NCBI GenBank assembly: GCA_903905065.1
Contig: CAIVEW010000046.1
Coordinates: 1 to 56,571 of the forward strand
Direction of reading: 5' to 3'
Source: an uncultured Bacteroidota bacterium
Lineage (GTDB): Bacteria > Bacteroidota > Bacteroidia > Chitinophagales > Chitinophagaceae
DNA length: 56,571 bases
The number at the start of each line of letters is the position of its first letter. Positions within the stretch are counted from its first letter, which is position 1. The position numbers and the translations under genes are program-made. This document shows, piece by piece, positions 34,427 through 43,665 of the stretch. The notes under the pieces are model-generated. The model was not told the DNA's origin. It worked only from the letters and a program-made list of their open reading frames with translations, and ran no database searches.

Positions 34427-35329
34427 ATGAATATTAAAAATACTAAGCATGTCGTGTGTCCGCATACTTTAAGCCCCTTGTCACTTACCGTAGATAAGCA
34501 GGAAGGCGACGAAATAATTAAAGGCGTTTTTAAGAGCTCTGACGGCAAAACATCTTATAAAATTACTGATGGCATAGCAGATTTTACTTATCCCAAAGAA
34601 CTACAGGGTTCAGACAAGGATTTTAATGAAAAATATGAACTTAACGCCAAACTATATGAAGAAGGTATGGAGTGGCTATTCGCTTCATTTTACGAAACTG
34701 AAGATGATGTAAGAAACAAACTGGTAGGCTTGCTTGAGCTGAAACCCGGCAGTTTCGTCCTTAACATGGGATGTGGAGCTGGCGGCGATTCAAAGTACAT
34801 CATCAGTCACCTGGGCAAGAAAGGCAAGCTTTTTCACCTGGATCTTACTGCGGGGTTGCTGAAGATAGCCCGCAAAAACCTGAAGGGCACCGCAATATCC
34901 ACGGAATTTTTTGTAGGTAATGGATCTCACCTGCCCTTCCCGGCACAAACGTTCGACGCAGTGTTTCATTTTGGTGGGATTAATATGTTCTCAGAAAAGA
35001 AGAGAGCAATAGACGAAATGGTAAGGGTTGCAAAGCCTGATGGCCGGATTGTTTTTGGCGATGAAAGTGCCGCACCGTGGCTGAGCAATAAATTGTTCGG
35101 GAAAATAATCAAGAATGCAAACCCGTTGTACAAGCATACACCGCCCATGGATCTGCTGCCAGCAAACGCCCGGAATGTATCCCTGAATTACGTTTTAGGG
35201 AATTCGTTTTATGCCATTGCGTTCAATGCAGGCGAAGACGTGCGGTTGAACCTGGACTTGCCCATCCCGGGCGAAAGAGGAGGTACACTTAGAACCAGAT
35301 ATGAACAAACCGGTAAAAAAATAAAATAA
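34427..35329 (+). CDS. SAM-dependent methyltransferase, class I
   Basis: About 300 residues from ATG 34427; an ATG at 34403 overlaps the preceding gene by 8 bases and is the alternative start. SAM motif I is VLNMGCGAGGDSKYI, near residue 110, followed by a Rossmann core (FHLDLTAGLLKIARKNLK, FDAVFHFGGINMF, EMVRVAKPDGRIVFGDES). N-terminal segment VVCPHTLSPLSLTVDKQEGDE may bind metal or acceptor. Methylation of a sugar or lipid-linked glycan is a reasonable guess from its neighbours; the substrate is unknown. Confidence 0.82.
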   Translation: MNIKNTKHVVCPHTLSPLSLTVDKQEGDEIIKGVFKSSDGKTSYKITDGIADFTYPKELQGSDKDFNEKYELNAKLYEEGMEWLFASFYETEDDVRNKLVGLLELKPGSFVLNMGCGAGGDSKYIISHLGKKGKLFHLDLTAGLLKIARKNLKGTAISTEFFVGNGSHLPFPAQTFDAVFHFGGINMFSEKKRAIDEMVRVAKPDGRIVFGDESAAPWLSNKLFGKIIKNANPLYKHTPPMDLLPANARNVSLNYVLGNSFYAIAFNAGEDVRLNLDLPIPGERGGTLRTRYEQTGKKIK

Positions 35330-35335
35330 AACTTT

Positions 35336-36148
35336 ATGGAAGAGAAATTTTATGGAGTAGACGCCAGAACAATAACCAATGTCGGCAGATTTGAGGAAAT
35401 AATTGAAGAGATAACATTTCAAGGTTATTCCGTGATCAGCGACTTGCTCAGCGAAGCCGAACTACAGGAAGCTTCTTCTAAACTCGATGCGATCTACCAG
35501 GAACAGGTAAATGATTTTGGGATAGACAACCTTAAAAAAATAAATGAAGCTAACCTGGTCCGGTGCCCTCTTTCATACGATGATTTTTTCCTGCGTCTTT
35601 GCACAAAACCTGAGATAACCAATGCTGTAGGGCATTTCCTGGGTGGGTATTATATTATCAACCAGCAAAACGGCATCATCAACAGGGCCAAAGAAGAACA
35701 TCATCAAAGCTCTTGGCACCGTGATCTCCCCTACCAGGACTACATAATCTCCAAACCGATCGCCATTGCGTGCCTGATGTGCATTGATGATTTTACTGAA
35801 GAAACAGGAGCGACTTTTATGTTGCCTTTCTCGCACCAGATGGCTAACATACCTTCGGTCAACTATCTTAATAATCATAAAGTAAGCCTGCATGCCAAAA
35901 AAGGTAGCGCTGTTTTATTTAATGCGATGGTTTATCACAAGGCGGGGTACAACCGTTCGGAAAATACCCGCAGGGGCCTTAATACTTTGTTCAGCATACC
36001 GCTGCTGAAGCAGCAGATCAACTTGTTTGAGCAGATGGATGGCCGGCATGGCGAGGACCCCGCTATGCGTAAGTTATTGGGTTATGATTCGCAGGTTCCG
36101 GGAACCGTAAGGGCCTGGAGGCAGGACCATTTGAACAGGAAAAAATGA
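35336..36148 (+). CDS. Phytanoyl-CoA dioxygenase (PhyH) family protein
   Basis: 270 residues; Fe(II)/2-oxoglutarate dioxygenase with a double-stranded beta-helix. The iron triad is visible: H and D in SSWHRDLPYQDY (near 125) and the distal His in NAMVYHKAGYNRSE (near 205); Arg in the same segment fits 2-oxoglutarate binding. Many PhyH proteins in glycan clusters hydroxylate sugars or acyl chains. Seven bases after the methyltransferase and overlapping the next gene by 4 bases. Confidence 0.88.
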   Translation: MEEKFYGVDARTITNVGRFEEIIEEITFQGYSVISDLLSEAELQEASSKLDAIYQEQVNDFGIDNLKKINEANLVRCPLSYDDFFLRLCTKPEITNAVGHFLGGYYIINQQNGIINRAKEEHHQSSWHRDLPYQDYIISKPIAIACLMCIDDFTEETGATFMLPFSHQMANIPSVNYLNNHKVSLHAKKGSAVLFNAMVYHKAGYNRSENTRRGLNTLFSIPLLKQQINLFEQMDGRHGEDPAMRKLLGYDSQVPGTVRAWRQDHLNRKK

Positions 36149-37059
36149 TGAAATGGAAGAAATTGGGACATCTGTTTTGTCCCGGCAACAACTACGATTG
36201 GATGAAAACCCATGCCACCTACCCTGTGGCTGAATACCTGGAGAATGGGATTTACCGGGTGTATTTCAGTTGCAGGGATGCAAGCAATAGGTCGTACATT
36301 GGCTATGCAGACATTGATATGGAAAATGGCTTTAGGGTAACAAACATATCAGAGACGCCAGTATTGTCGCCGGGAGAGCCCGGTATTTTCGATGACAGCG
36401 GTGTAGGCGTAAGTTATATCATGAATGTTGCCGGAAAGAAGTATCTCTATTATCTCGGGTGGAATTTAAAAGTAACCGTACCATGGCTCAATACTATAGG
36501 ACTTGCGATTTGGAACGACGACACAAGGCAATTTGAAAAATACAGCAGGGCGCCGGTGATGGACAGAAGCGATGAAGATCCGTTTACAATTGCTTATCCA
36601 TCCATATTATTTGAAAATGGAATTTACAGGATGTGGTATGGCTCTAACCTCAAATGGGGCCACTCCATCACCGAGATGCAGCACGTAATAAAATATGCAG
36701 AGAGTGAAGATGCAATACATTGGAAAAGATCAAACCACGTGCACATAGGGCTTTTGCACCCCAACGAATATGCTATATCCAAACCTTTTGTGATCAAAAC
36801 AGCAGGTTTATACCAGATGTGGTACTCTTACCGGGGCAACGGGGATATTGCCACTTACAGGATAGGTTATGCCGATTCCCCTGACGGCGTTAACTGGACA
36901 AGGCGAGATGAAGAAGCGGGAATAACCGTTGCGGAAAATGGCTGGGACAGCGAGATGATCTGCTATCCTTTCATTTTTGATTATAAATCAGAACGGTATA
37001 TGCTGTACAATGGGAATGCCTATGGCAAAACAGGTTTCGGTATCGCAAAAGCAATTTAA
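36145..37059 (+). CDS. Beta-propeller glycosidase/transferase-like protein
   Basis: 304 residues with a repeated strand pattern of a five-bladed propeller: KKLGHLFCPGNNYDW, VYFSCRDASNRSYIGYADID, SYIMNVAGKKYLYYLGWN, YRMWYGSNLKWGHS, YQMWYSYRGNGDIATYRIGYA and YMLYNGNAYGKTGFGIAKA. This resembles the GH43/GH32-like N-terminal domain known from glucosamine inositolphosphorylceramide transferases and from bacterial glycan clusters. Catalytic residues cannot be assigned. Overlaps the PhyH gene by 4 bases; last of the five-gene cassette. Confidence 0.78.
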   Translation: MMKWKKLGHLFCPGNNYDWMKTHATYPVAEYLENGIYRVYFSCRDASNRSYIGYADIDMENGFRVTNISETPVLSPGEPGIFDDSGVGVSYIMNVAGKKYLYYLGWNLKVTVPWLNTIGLAIWNDDTRQFEKYSRAPVMDRSDEDPFTIAYPSILFENGIYRMWYGSNLKWGHSITEMQHVIKYAESEDAIHWKRSNHVHIGLLHPNEYAISKPFVIKTAGLYQMWYSYRGNGDIATYRIGYADSPDGVNWTRRDEEAGITVAENGWDSEMICYPFIFDYKSERYMLYNGNAYGKTGFGIAKAI

Positions 37060-37263
37060 AAATTGAGGACATTGCGGCTTTCCTTCTTTCACCTGGTCGC
37101 AGCTGATCTGGACTTCAGCAGTTTGAATAAATAGGACTGAGCCTTTAGCTGTATCGGTATTTTACCACAGCCGCAAACCCTGGTTCTACTGCACTTCTTT
37201 TCCAGAAAACCTCCATGCCGGTAGGCAAGCCGTGATCAAAGTTTTTGTTATCTTTAAACCCGA

Positions 37264-37716
37264 ATGTCAGCATTTATAAAAAATATCGTCAGGATAGTGG
37301 TATTTACCGGGGCATTGTTGGCGCCAGCATGTGCAGCGCTGCATGCCCAAAACCTGATCGGCAAACACTTCGACGACGCTGTTTTGCAACTCGGACCTGA
37401 GAACTCAAAAGTGGTTGATGGCCCGGTAACAAAGTTGCGATACAGCGACCAGGTGATCGATCATCCCGGATTTGGTGTTTTCAGGGAATACAACCAATAC
37501 GATTTTCTGAAGGGTATCTGTGAAGCACGGCACACCTACATGCCCAAGGTTCACGAACAGGATTTCATCAATTTTTTTAATAAAAAATTTGGCAAAGGTG
37601 ATCATCTGTGGCGTGGAGAAAACGATACCTATATTGCTATCAAAGAGCACGGAGATCTTTTCGAGCTGATGGTCTGGACACCCGCTTATGAAGAAATGCT
37701 GGATAGCCTTTATTGA
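37264..37716 (+). CDS. Small secreted protein, unknown function
   Basis: 150 residues with signal sequence (FIKNIVRIVVFTGALLAPACAALHAQ, cleaved after Ala-X-Ala or AQ). The mature part is alpha/beta: NLIGKHFDDAVLQLGPENSK, VFREYNQYDFLKGICEAR, HEQDFINFFNKKFGKGDHLW, LFELMVWTPAYEEML. No family recognised. Before it, 37060-37263 holds a partial TGCC..GGCA palindrome (37215-37226) and no gene. Confidence 0.68.
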   Translation: MSAFIKNIVRIVVFTGALLAPACAALHAQNLIGKHFDDAVLQLGPENSKVVDGPVTKLRYSDQVIDHPGFGVFREYNQYDFLKGICEARHTYMPKVHEQDFINFFNKKFGKGDHLWRGENDTYIAIKEHGDLFELMVWTPAYEEMLDSLY

Positions 37717-37767
37717 CCCAGGTGTTTGGTGAAATTAAATATCAGGTAAGTCTTATAATCGAATAGA

Positions 37768-38865
37768 TCAGGGTTCAGACCACAAATTGAGTTGCTGCGA
37801 ACTGTTTTTCGTACTACTGACGGCCAAGTCATTAAAGTTAGAAATCGATATTCCCAGTAGCCTTGTCTTCTGACCTTCGGGCTCGGTTGCAAGTAATAAT
37901 TCTTTTGCTACAATGGCGATTGTATCCCGGTCGCATACAGGGTTTGACAGCGAACGGCTTCGGGTGATCTGCTTAAAATCGTGGTACTTTATTTTTACGG
38001 TTACGGTCCGGCCTCGTAGATTATAACGTTGCAGTCGATCGGTTACAAGAGCTGCGATCTTATCCAGTTCATCATTCATTTCATCGGTTGATACCAGGTC
38101 ATAGGCAAAAGTATCTTCAGCGGCAACCGACTTAGTTTCCCGCTCTGGTTCTACAGGGCGTTCGTCTATGCCCCTTACTATGTTGTAATAAAACCTTCCT
38201 GCCTTTCCAAAGTATTTTACCAGATCATCCTCTTGCATTTTTTTAAGGTCCGCCCCTGTGTGCAGGCCCATATTCTTCATTTTGTCTGCGGTTACTTTAC
38301 CTACTCCGTAAAACTTTTCCACAGGCAGCTTTTCCATAAACTCCTCAATATGTGATGGGCCAATAAACGCAAGCCTGTCAGGTTTGTTGAGGTCGGACGC
38401 GATCTTGGCCACGAACTTATTCACGGACACTCCGGCAGACGCAGTAAGGTGCAGTTCGTCTTTTATTGCTTGTTTTATCTGCCTGGCGATCTCTATTGCA
38501 GAGCCTATGCCTTGCTTATCCTCGGTCACATCAAGGTAGGCCTCGTCAAGCGAAAGTGGTTCAATAAGATCCGTATGGCGGTGAAATATTTCCCTTATCT
38601 TTTGGGAGACCGCTTTATATGCCGGGAACCGGGGATAAACGAAGATCAGCTCTGGGCACAGGGCGGCAGCCCTTTTGGATGGCATCGCAGACCTTATCCC
38701 AAACTTACGGGCCTCGTAACTAGCCGCCGCCACCACCCCGCCCCGCCCCTGCGGCATGCCGCCGACTACCAGTGGCTTGCCCCTATACTCAGGATTGTCC
38801 CGCTGTTCCACAGACGCATAAAAAGCGTCCATGTCTATATGAATAATTTTGCGTTGTTTCGGCAC
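37768..38865 (-). CDS. dinB: DNA polymerase IV
   Basis: 365-residue Y-family translesion polymerase. GTG start giving MPKQRKIIHIDMDAFYASVEQ; catalytic acidic residues lie in HIDMDAFYASVE and LSLDEAYLDVTED. The thumb and little-finger regions follow (KFYGVGKVTADKMKNMG, a helix-hairpin-helix). The tail ends SSKNSSQQLNLWSEP: QQLNLW is a beta-clamp-binding motif. Complete. A TAnnTTTG element overlaps the upstream gene end, suggesting its own promoter. Confidence 0.94.
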   Translation of the reverse strand: MPKQRKIIHIDMDAFYASVEQRDNPEYRGKPLVVGGMPQGRGGVVAAASYEARKFGIRSAMPSKRAAALCPELIFVYPRFPAYKAVSQKIREIFHRHTDLIEPLSLDEAYLDVTEDKQGIGSAIEIARQIKQAIKDELHLTASAGVSVNKFVAKIASDLNKPDRLAFIGPSHIEEFMEKLPVEKFYGVGKVTADKMKNMGLHTGADLKKMQEDDLVKYFGKAGRFYYNIVRGIDERPVEPERETKSVAAEDTFAYDLVSTDEMNDELDKIAALVTDRLQRYNLRGRTVTVKIKYHDFKQITRSRSLSNPVCDRDTIAIVAKELLLATEPEGQKTRLLGISISNFNDLAVSSTKNSSQQLNLWSEP

Positions 38866-38878
38866 TTATGTTCTTTAG

Positions 38879-38886
38879 CAAAGTTA
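38879..38886 (-). promoter_or_regulatory. Candidate -7 element for dinB
   Basis: TAACTTTG on the minus strand, 13 bases before the dinB GTG and overlapping the aat stop region. No clear -33 element. Confidence 0.3.
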
Positions 38887-39537
38887 CGAGGCAATATGCT
38901 GACCAAGAATTTCAATAAAATCAGCACGGCGTATCATTCGCGCACCAAGGCTTTCGAGGTGCCCGGTGTGCACCTGGCAGTCGATCATCACTACGCCTTG
39001 CTGCTGCAAGGTCTCTATCCAATTTATGAATGCAAATTTGCTCGCATTGCTGACGAGGCTGAACATACTTTCTCCAAAAAAAACTTTGCCCAGCAGCACG
39101 CCATACAGCCCACCAACCAACCTGTCCGCCTGCCAGGCCTCAGCGCTGTATGCATAGCCTAGCCGATGTAACTCTGAATAAGCTTCAATGATTTCGTTAC
39201 TGATCCAGGTTCCATGTATGCCATTCCTTTTCACTTTGCTACAATTGCCGATCACGTCTTCAAAGGCCATGTTTACCTTAAACTCAAATTCTTTCCTTTT
39301 GATCACCTGCATCATGCTTTTGCTTACTCTTAACTCCCCAGGGAATAACACAAACCTCGGATCCGGCGACCACCACAAAGGCGGCTCATCTTCGTTATAC
39401 CACGGGAAAATACCACTTTTATAAGCCAGCAGCAGGCGTTCCATACCGAGATCGCCGCCAATGGCCAGCAAGCCGTCGGACCGCGCTTCTTCTAAAGGTG
39501 GGAACCACAATGATTCATCAAGTAAATATAATGGCAC
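38884..39537 (-). CDS. aat: Leucyl/phenylalanyl-tRNA-protein transferase
   Basis: 217 residues. Transfers Leu or Phe from tRNA to the N-terminal Arg or Lys of proteins, marking them for ClpAP/ClpS degradation (N-end rule). Family signature: FPPLEEARSDGLLAIGGDL, IFPWYNEDEPPLWWSPDPRFVLFP, GIHGTWISNEIIEAYSELHRLG and MIDCQVHTGHLESLGARMI. Normal length and complete. Its stop lies 18 bases from the dinB start, but dinB may use its own promoter. Confidence 0.95.
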   Translation of the reverse strand: MPLYLLDESLWFPPLEEARSDGLLAIGGDLGMERLLLAYKSGIFPWYNEDEPPLWWSPDPRFVLFPGELRVSKSMMQVIKRKEFEFKVNMAFEDVIGNCSKVKRNGIHGTWISNEIIEAYSELHRLGYAYSAEAWQADRLVGGLYGVLLGKVFFGESMFSLVSNASKFAFINWIETLQQQGVVMIDCQVHTGHLESLGARMIRRADFIEILGQHIAS

Positions 39538-39845
39538 ATTTGAAGATAACTATTTTCTTCCTCACTAGGCGCGCACACAGGCAAAATCCAATAAACAAAT
39601 TTCCGCCGCAATGCCCTTATAGCTACCGAAAAGATCAGGAGCTTAGCTACAAGGGATCGCCACGGTAATTTTTTTGCCCTTTGAAGTTCACTTTCCACTT
39701 CTATGGTACCGTTCAGTTTCTCCACGTTTTCCTTAAGAATAAAGGAACAGGCGTCACTCATGACTGGCAGGGTACTAGCCTTAAATGATGCAACGAACAT
39801 CGCAGAATCAACTAAATTCCAACCTAAAATCATATCTTCATCCAT
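39492..39845 (-). CDS. Possible small membrane protein (doubtful)
   Basis: 117-residue open frame overlapping the aat start by 46 bases. The first 90 residues look protein-like (GWNLVDSAMFVASFKASTL, LPWRSLVAKLLIFSVAIRALR), but the C-terminal part in the overlap does not. No homologue recalled and no promoter seen. It could be a real membrane-associated protein or chance; if false, 39538-39947 is a 400-base intergenic region without any other gene. Confidence 0.28.
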   Translation of the reverse strand: MDEDMILGWNLVDSAMFVASFKASTLPVMSDACSFILKENVEKLNGTIEVESELQRAKKLPWRSLVAKLLIFSVAIRALRRKFVYWILPVCAPSEEENSYLQMCHYIYLMNHCGSHL

Positions 39846-39916
39846 TCATTTAAAAATCACCCGCTATTTAACGTTAGCATGGTTTTTGATTATAACTTTA
39901 TTAACAGCAATTGAGT

Positions 39917-39924
39917 TATTTTTG
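39917..39924 (+). promoter_or_regulatory. Candidate -7 element for the S41 protease
   Basis: TATTTTTG fits TAnnTTTG, 23 bases before the ATG at 39948. Confidence 0.4.
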
Positions 39925-39947
39925 TCTGGAATTATTAAGTAAATACT

Positions 39948-42239
39948 ATGTTGAAATTCATGAGGAATAAAATTCTGATACCACTATTGCTTGCAGGCGC
40001 ACTGGCGGCATTTTTTTCGTTTAAATACAGCAGCCGTGCCACCGGGCAGACATCAGAAGAAAAAAGGAAATTGGTAGTGGCAATGGTGATGAAAGTGATA
40101 AATGGCGGCCATTATTCCCCAAAAGAACTGGACGACACATTTTCTGCACGGGTGTTTAATAAGCTGGTTAAGGAGTTTGACTATGATAAACTCTATTTCA
40201 CGCAGCAGGACCGTGCAAAGATGGGAGCCTACGAATTCAAGATCGATGATGAGATAAAGGGCAATTCGATCGAGTTTTTTGACACGCTTGACGCTATTTA
40301 TATGAGGCGTGCTGCAGGTGTTGAAACCTATTATTCGGAGATACTGAGCAAGCCTTTTAGCTTTAACGGGCACGAGGTTTTCCAACTGAACCCGGATAAG
40401 AAGGATTATGCTGCGGATGAGCCAGCGCTTAAAGAAAGGTGGGGGCAATACCTGAAATACCGGGTGCTGGAAAAATATGTGGACCTGAAAAACGAACAGG
40501 ATAAACTAAAGGAAAAGCTGGACACCGGAGGCTACACAAAATACACCATCAAGGCTAAAAGTGATACCGGTGGCATGCAGACAGTTTATGTGGGAAGAGA
40601 CAAAACCGATACCCTGAGAAATACGAGTATTAAGATAGATGCGGAACTGGAAGCGGACGCCAGAGAGAGCATAAAGAAGAGCTACGACCGCTATTTTGCG
40701 CGGATGCACAAATGGAAAGACGACGACCGTTTTACAGCATATGTGGACGCAATAACTGAAACAGAAGACCCGCACACCCAGTATTTCCCGCCGGATGATA
40801 AGAAGGATTTTGACGTATCTATGAGCGGTAGTTTTGTGGGTATAGGCGCTAAACTGAGCCCCGAAAATGACAAAGTAACGGTGTCTTCTATCATCGTAGG
40901 CAGCCCAGCGGCACACCAGGGTGAGCTGAAGGCCGGCGATGAGATAACGAAAGTAGGCCAGGGATCTGAGCCGCCGGTGGACATACAGGGTTATGAGCTG
41001 AACGACGTAATAAAACTGATACGCGGCCCCAAAGGAACTGAAGTGCGCCTGACCGTGAAAAGAGTGGACGGCTCTACGAAAGTGATTCCGATAAAAAGAG
41101 GCGTAATTGAGATAGAAGAGACATTTGCCAAATCAGCTATTATTAAGAGCAAGGATGGCCCAGTGGGCTATATACGCCTGCCGGAATTTTACGCAGATTT
41201 CAATCACACCAGCGGGCGTACCTGCTCTGCGGATGTGGCTGCCGAAGTCAAGAAACTTAAAGAAGCTGGTGTCACTGGTATCATTCTAGACCTTCGTAAT
41301 AACGGCGGCGGTTCGCTGGGTGATGTGGTGGACATGGCTGGTATCTTTATTGGCAAAGGGCCTGTGGTACAGGTTAAGAACAACTCGGCCGCACCTACTG
41401 TGCTACGTGCACAACCCAACGACAGTGCGCTCTATACCGGGCCTCTGGCGATAATGGTTAATGAAAATAGTGCATCGGCATCTGAGATACTTGCTGCGGC
41501 ACTGCAGGACTATAAACGCGCTGTGATCGTGGGTGCTAACACATACGGGAAAGGCACCGTTCAGAAGATGGTGGACCTGGACCAGATGGTGGACCCAATG
41601 ACCCGGCTGCAGATGCTCAGCGACAGTAATGGTGCGCAAGGTTCTTCCATTGGAGATGTAAAGCTCACTATGGAAAAGTTCTACCGCGTGAATGGCGGAT
41701 CTACACAGCTTAAGGGCGTAACTCCCGATGTGGAGATACCCGATGCTTATGACGGCTATGACGACGAAGAACTGGGAGAGCGCCTCAACCGCTCCGCGCT
41801 GCCATGGGACGAGATACCGGCGGCAAACTATAAGACTACGAACAGCCTGGGCAACCTGAAACAAATCGCGACATTGAGCGAAAGCCGGATCGTGACCAAC
41901 CCTACCTTTAAGCTGATAGAGGAAAATGCCGCTATCGTGAAAAAGAAGAGGGACGATAATAAAATATCGCTGAATGAGGCCGAATACAAGCGGGAGCAGG
42001 AAGAACTGAACGCAACCTCGAAAAAACTGGAAGAGCTCACCAAAAAGGCCATAGCAATGGATATGACCAATCCGCCGGCAGACCTTGGCAAGATAAACGA
42101 GGATAGCACCCTGATCAACAAAAACAAGGATTGGCTGAGGAGTTTAAGTAAAGACATTTATATCTCTGAAACTGTGAATATTGTGAATGACCTGCCGAAA
42201 AGCACTTCTAAAGTGAACCTGGGCACAGGTATGAAATAG
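39948..42239 (+). CDS. C-terminal processing protease, S41 family (Prc/Tsp-like)
   Basis: 763 residues. N-terminal signal or anchor (KILIPLLLAGALAAFFSF), a helical Prc-like N-terminal domain, then PDZ at about 300-390 (VGIGAKLSPENDKVTVSSII, GELKAGDEITKVGQG), the S41 domain with catalytic Ser510 in NENSASASEILAAAL and Lys535 in NTYGKGTVQ, and a long C-terminal helical region typical of Prc (DUF3340-like). Removes C-terminal segments from periplasmic proteins and trims envelope proteins such as peptidoglycan hydrolases. Spacing of the Ser/Lys dyad (25) matches E. coli Prc. Confidence 0.94.
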   Translation: MLKFMRNKILIPLLLAGALAAFFSFKYSSRATGQTSEEKRKLVVAMVMKVINGGHYSPKELDDTFSARVFNKLVKEFDYDKLYFTQQDRAKMGAYEFKIDDEIKGNSIEFFDTLDAIYMRRAAGVETYYSEILSKPFSFNGHEVFQLNPDKKDYAADEPALKERWGQYLKYRVLEKYVDLKNEQDKLKEKLDTGGYTKYTIKAKSDTGGMQTVYVGRDKTDTLRNTSIKIDAELEADARESIKKSYDRYFARMHKWKDDDRFTAYVDAITETEDPHTQYFPPDDKKDFDVSMSGSFVGIGAKLSPENDKVTVSSIIVGSPAAHQGELKAGDEITKVGQGSEPPVDIQGYELNDVIKLIRGPKGTEVRLTVKRVDGSTKVIPIKRGVIEIEETFAKSAIIKSKDGPVGYIRLPEFYADFNHTSGRTCSADVAAEVKKLKEAGVTGIILDLRNNGGGSLGDVVDMAGIFIGKGPVVQVKNNSAAPTVLRAQPNDSALYTGPLAIMVNENSASASEILAAALQDYKRAVIVGANTYGKGTVQKMVDLDQMVDPMTRLQMLSDSNGAQGSSIGDVKLTMEKFYRVNGGSTQLKGVTPDVEIPDAYDGYDDEELGERLNRSALPWDEIPAANYKTTNSLGNLKQIATLSESRIVTNPTFKLIEENAAIVKKKRDDNKISLNEAEYKREQEELNATSKKLEELTKKAIAMDMTNPPADLGKINEDSTLINKNKDWLRSLSKDIYISETVNIVNDLPKSTSKVNLGTGMK

Positions 42240-42263
42240 GGTATTTTCTTAAGTTTTAATTAT

Positions 42264-42291
42264 AGGTTACCTCTTGAGGCAACCTTTTTTT
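42264..42291 (+). terminator. Terminator after the S41 protease
   Basis: GGTT-A-CCTC (42265-42273) pairs with GAGG-C-AACC (42276-42284), one mismatch, then seven T. Confidence 0.65.
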
Positions 42292-42404
42292 GTTGATTTA
42301 CTTTAACATTAAGAGGTGTTAATAAGCCCCCCAATGAACAGTGCTGGCGCGTTTTTTTAAACCCATAGTGGCGATAAGGTATTGATCACTTAAAATACGT
42401 AACT

Positions 42405-43118
42405 ATGAAACGGTCATTATTGCTGATGTTAGTAGTCGCTTCGATTGGATCTGTGTTTTCATCCTGTAAAAAGAACAGCACCAGCTACAACACCAACCCG
42501 GCAACAGGAACTCAGATGGACTATCAGTTGGTGGCAACCAACCTCTCTTATTCGGTAACACCTGCTACGCCCGGGCTTACCTGCAGCCTGGTGTGGACAT
42601 CGGGTTTTGCGAATCCAGATGTAGTCGTTTTCCAGGCTACACAAAAAAATCTTCAAGTGCAACTGAAGTCAACGAATACGCAGCAAATAGATGTAATGTC
42701 TTCGCTGGCAGTTGACTTTGGCACCTTTGCATTGCCTGCGGGATTTTACGACAAGACCAGCCTGAAAATGGACCTGGACAGAAATGGAGCAAGCCCATCT
42801 TTTGAGCTGAACGGACAATTTACCAACGGCGCCACTTCAGTGCCTGTGATGTTGGAAATAAACGACCCGGTGGTGATACAAACCGACCAGGACAGCGTAA
42901 CCATCTCTAACGACAGCTCATATGATGCTGTGACTACGCTGGATTTGTCTACCGTTACCTCAGGTATTACTGCAAGTATGCTGCTTAATGCACAGCTAAC
43001 CAATGGTACTATAGTGATATCAGATATGAGCAACCGTAAGCTGTATGATATGGTGCTCGACGATTTGAATCAACATCCATGGCATTGCTGGTTTCATCAC
43101 CATGGACATGGTGGTTAA
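42405..43118 (+). CDS. Lipoprotein with His-rich C-terminus
   Basis: 237 residues; lipoprotein signal MKRSLLLMLVVASIGSVFSSC (Cys21). The mature part is beta-rich, Ig-like in pattern (DYQLVATNLSYSVTPATPG, TGITAS-like Thr/Ser strands), resembling DUF4382-type Bacteroidota lipoproteins. The last 15 residues are unusual: HPWHCWFHHHGHGG, six His and one Cys, a plausible metal site. Possibly a surface metal-binding protein; unknown otherwise. Followed by a terminator. Confidence 0.7.
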   Translation: MKRSLLLMLVVASIGSVFSSCKKNSTSYNTNPATGTQMDYQLVATNLSYSVTPATPGLTCSLVWTSGFANPDVVVFQATQKNLQVQLKSTNTQQIDVMSSLAVDFGTFALPAGFYDKTSLKMDLDRNGASPSFELNGQFTNGATSVPVMLEINDPVVIQTDQDSVTISNDSSYDAVTTLDLSTVTSGITASMLLNAQLTNGTIVISDMSNRKLYDMVLDDLNQHPWHCWFHHHGHGG

Positions 43119-43140
43119 CCAAATATGAGGTCTATTTGAC

Positions 43141-43170
43141 AAAAACGCTGGCTTTGGCTGGCGTTTTTTA
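43141..43170 (+). terminator. Terminator after the His-tailed lipoprotein
   Basis: AAAAACGC pairs with GCGTTTTT across TGGCTTTGGCTG, then T and A. After it, 43171-43665 is a non-coding stretch with no convincing gene; it holds repeated words such as CAGTTTTCAGTTGG and GCAAAG. Confidence 0.65.
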
Positions 43171-43352
43171 TATAGATAAAGACGTTATGTTTTGAATATC
43201 AAAGCAAATGTCCCATCTTTATTATATATTTTGTGTGAGTATATGGGGCATTTTGAGCTGATCGTGATTTCGTTGTGATCCGTTACTGTGGCCGGTTCTA
43301 GCGCACTTATTATGTTTTCCCTTCATTTCCCATTGTACCACATGGTGGGGCA

Positions 43353-43470
43353 TTTCAGTTTTCAGTTGGCCGTCTTCAGTGGCAGCGAAAGAATGTCCCG
43401 TTTTCATGCCCCACTGTGTCCCCACTTCGGCAAGCAACGTCAGTTGGCAGTTTTCAGTTGGCAGTTGGAG
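43353..43470. repeat. Low-complexity CAGTTTTCAGTTGG-type repeats
   Basis: TTCAGTTGG/CAGTTTTCAGTTGG words recur three to four times between 43353 and 43470, and ATGGGGC/CCCCAC words flank them. Only non-coding DNA is supported. Confidence 0.4.
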
Positions 43471-43665
43471 ATATTCAGGGAAATTTCACGCAAAGGCCGC
43501 AAAGAGAAAAAACGCAAAGCACGCTAAGATAACCGGGAGATGAGGGGGAATCGGGTACAAAAATAGTGAGCGATTGGATTCGACCCAAGACGTTTTAATT
43601 ATGAGACTGAAGGATTTGGTTATAATATGTTTTTATCTGCGGGAGTGATTAGGTGTGGCAGACCA

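Noticed and set aside
39703..39942. 79-codon plus-strand frame before the S41 protease
   Set aside because: Overlaps the protease promoter and its -7 box; C-terminal hydrophobic stretch is likely chance in AT-rich DNA.
43288..43527. 79-codon plus-strand open frame
   Set aside because: Covers repeated words in non-coding DNA; no protein-like pattern.
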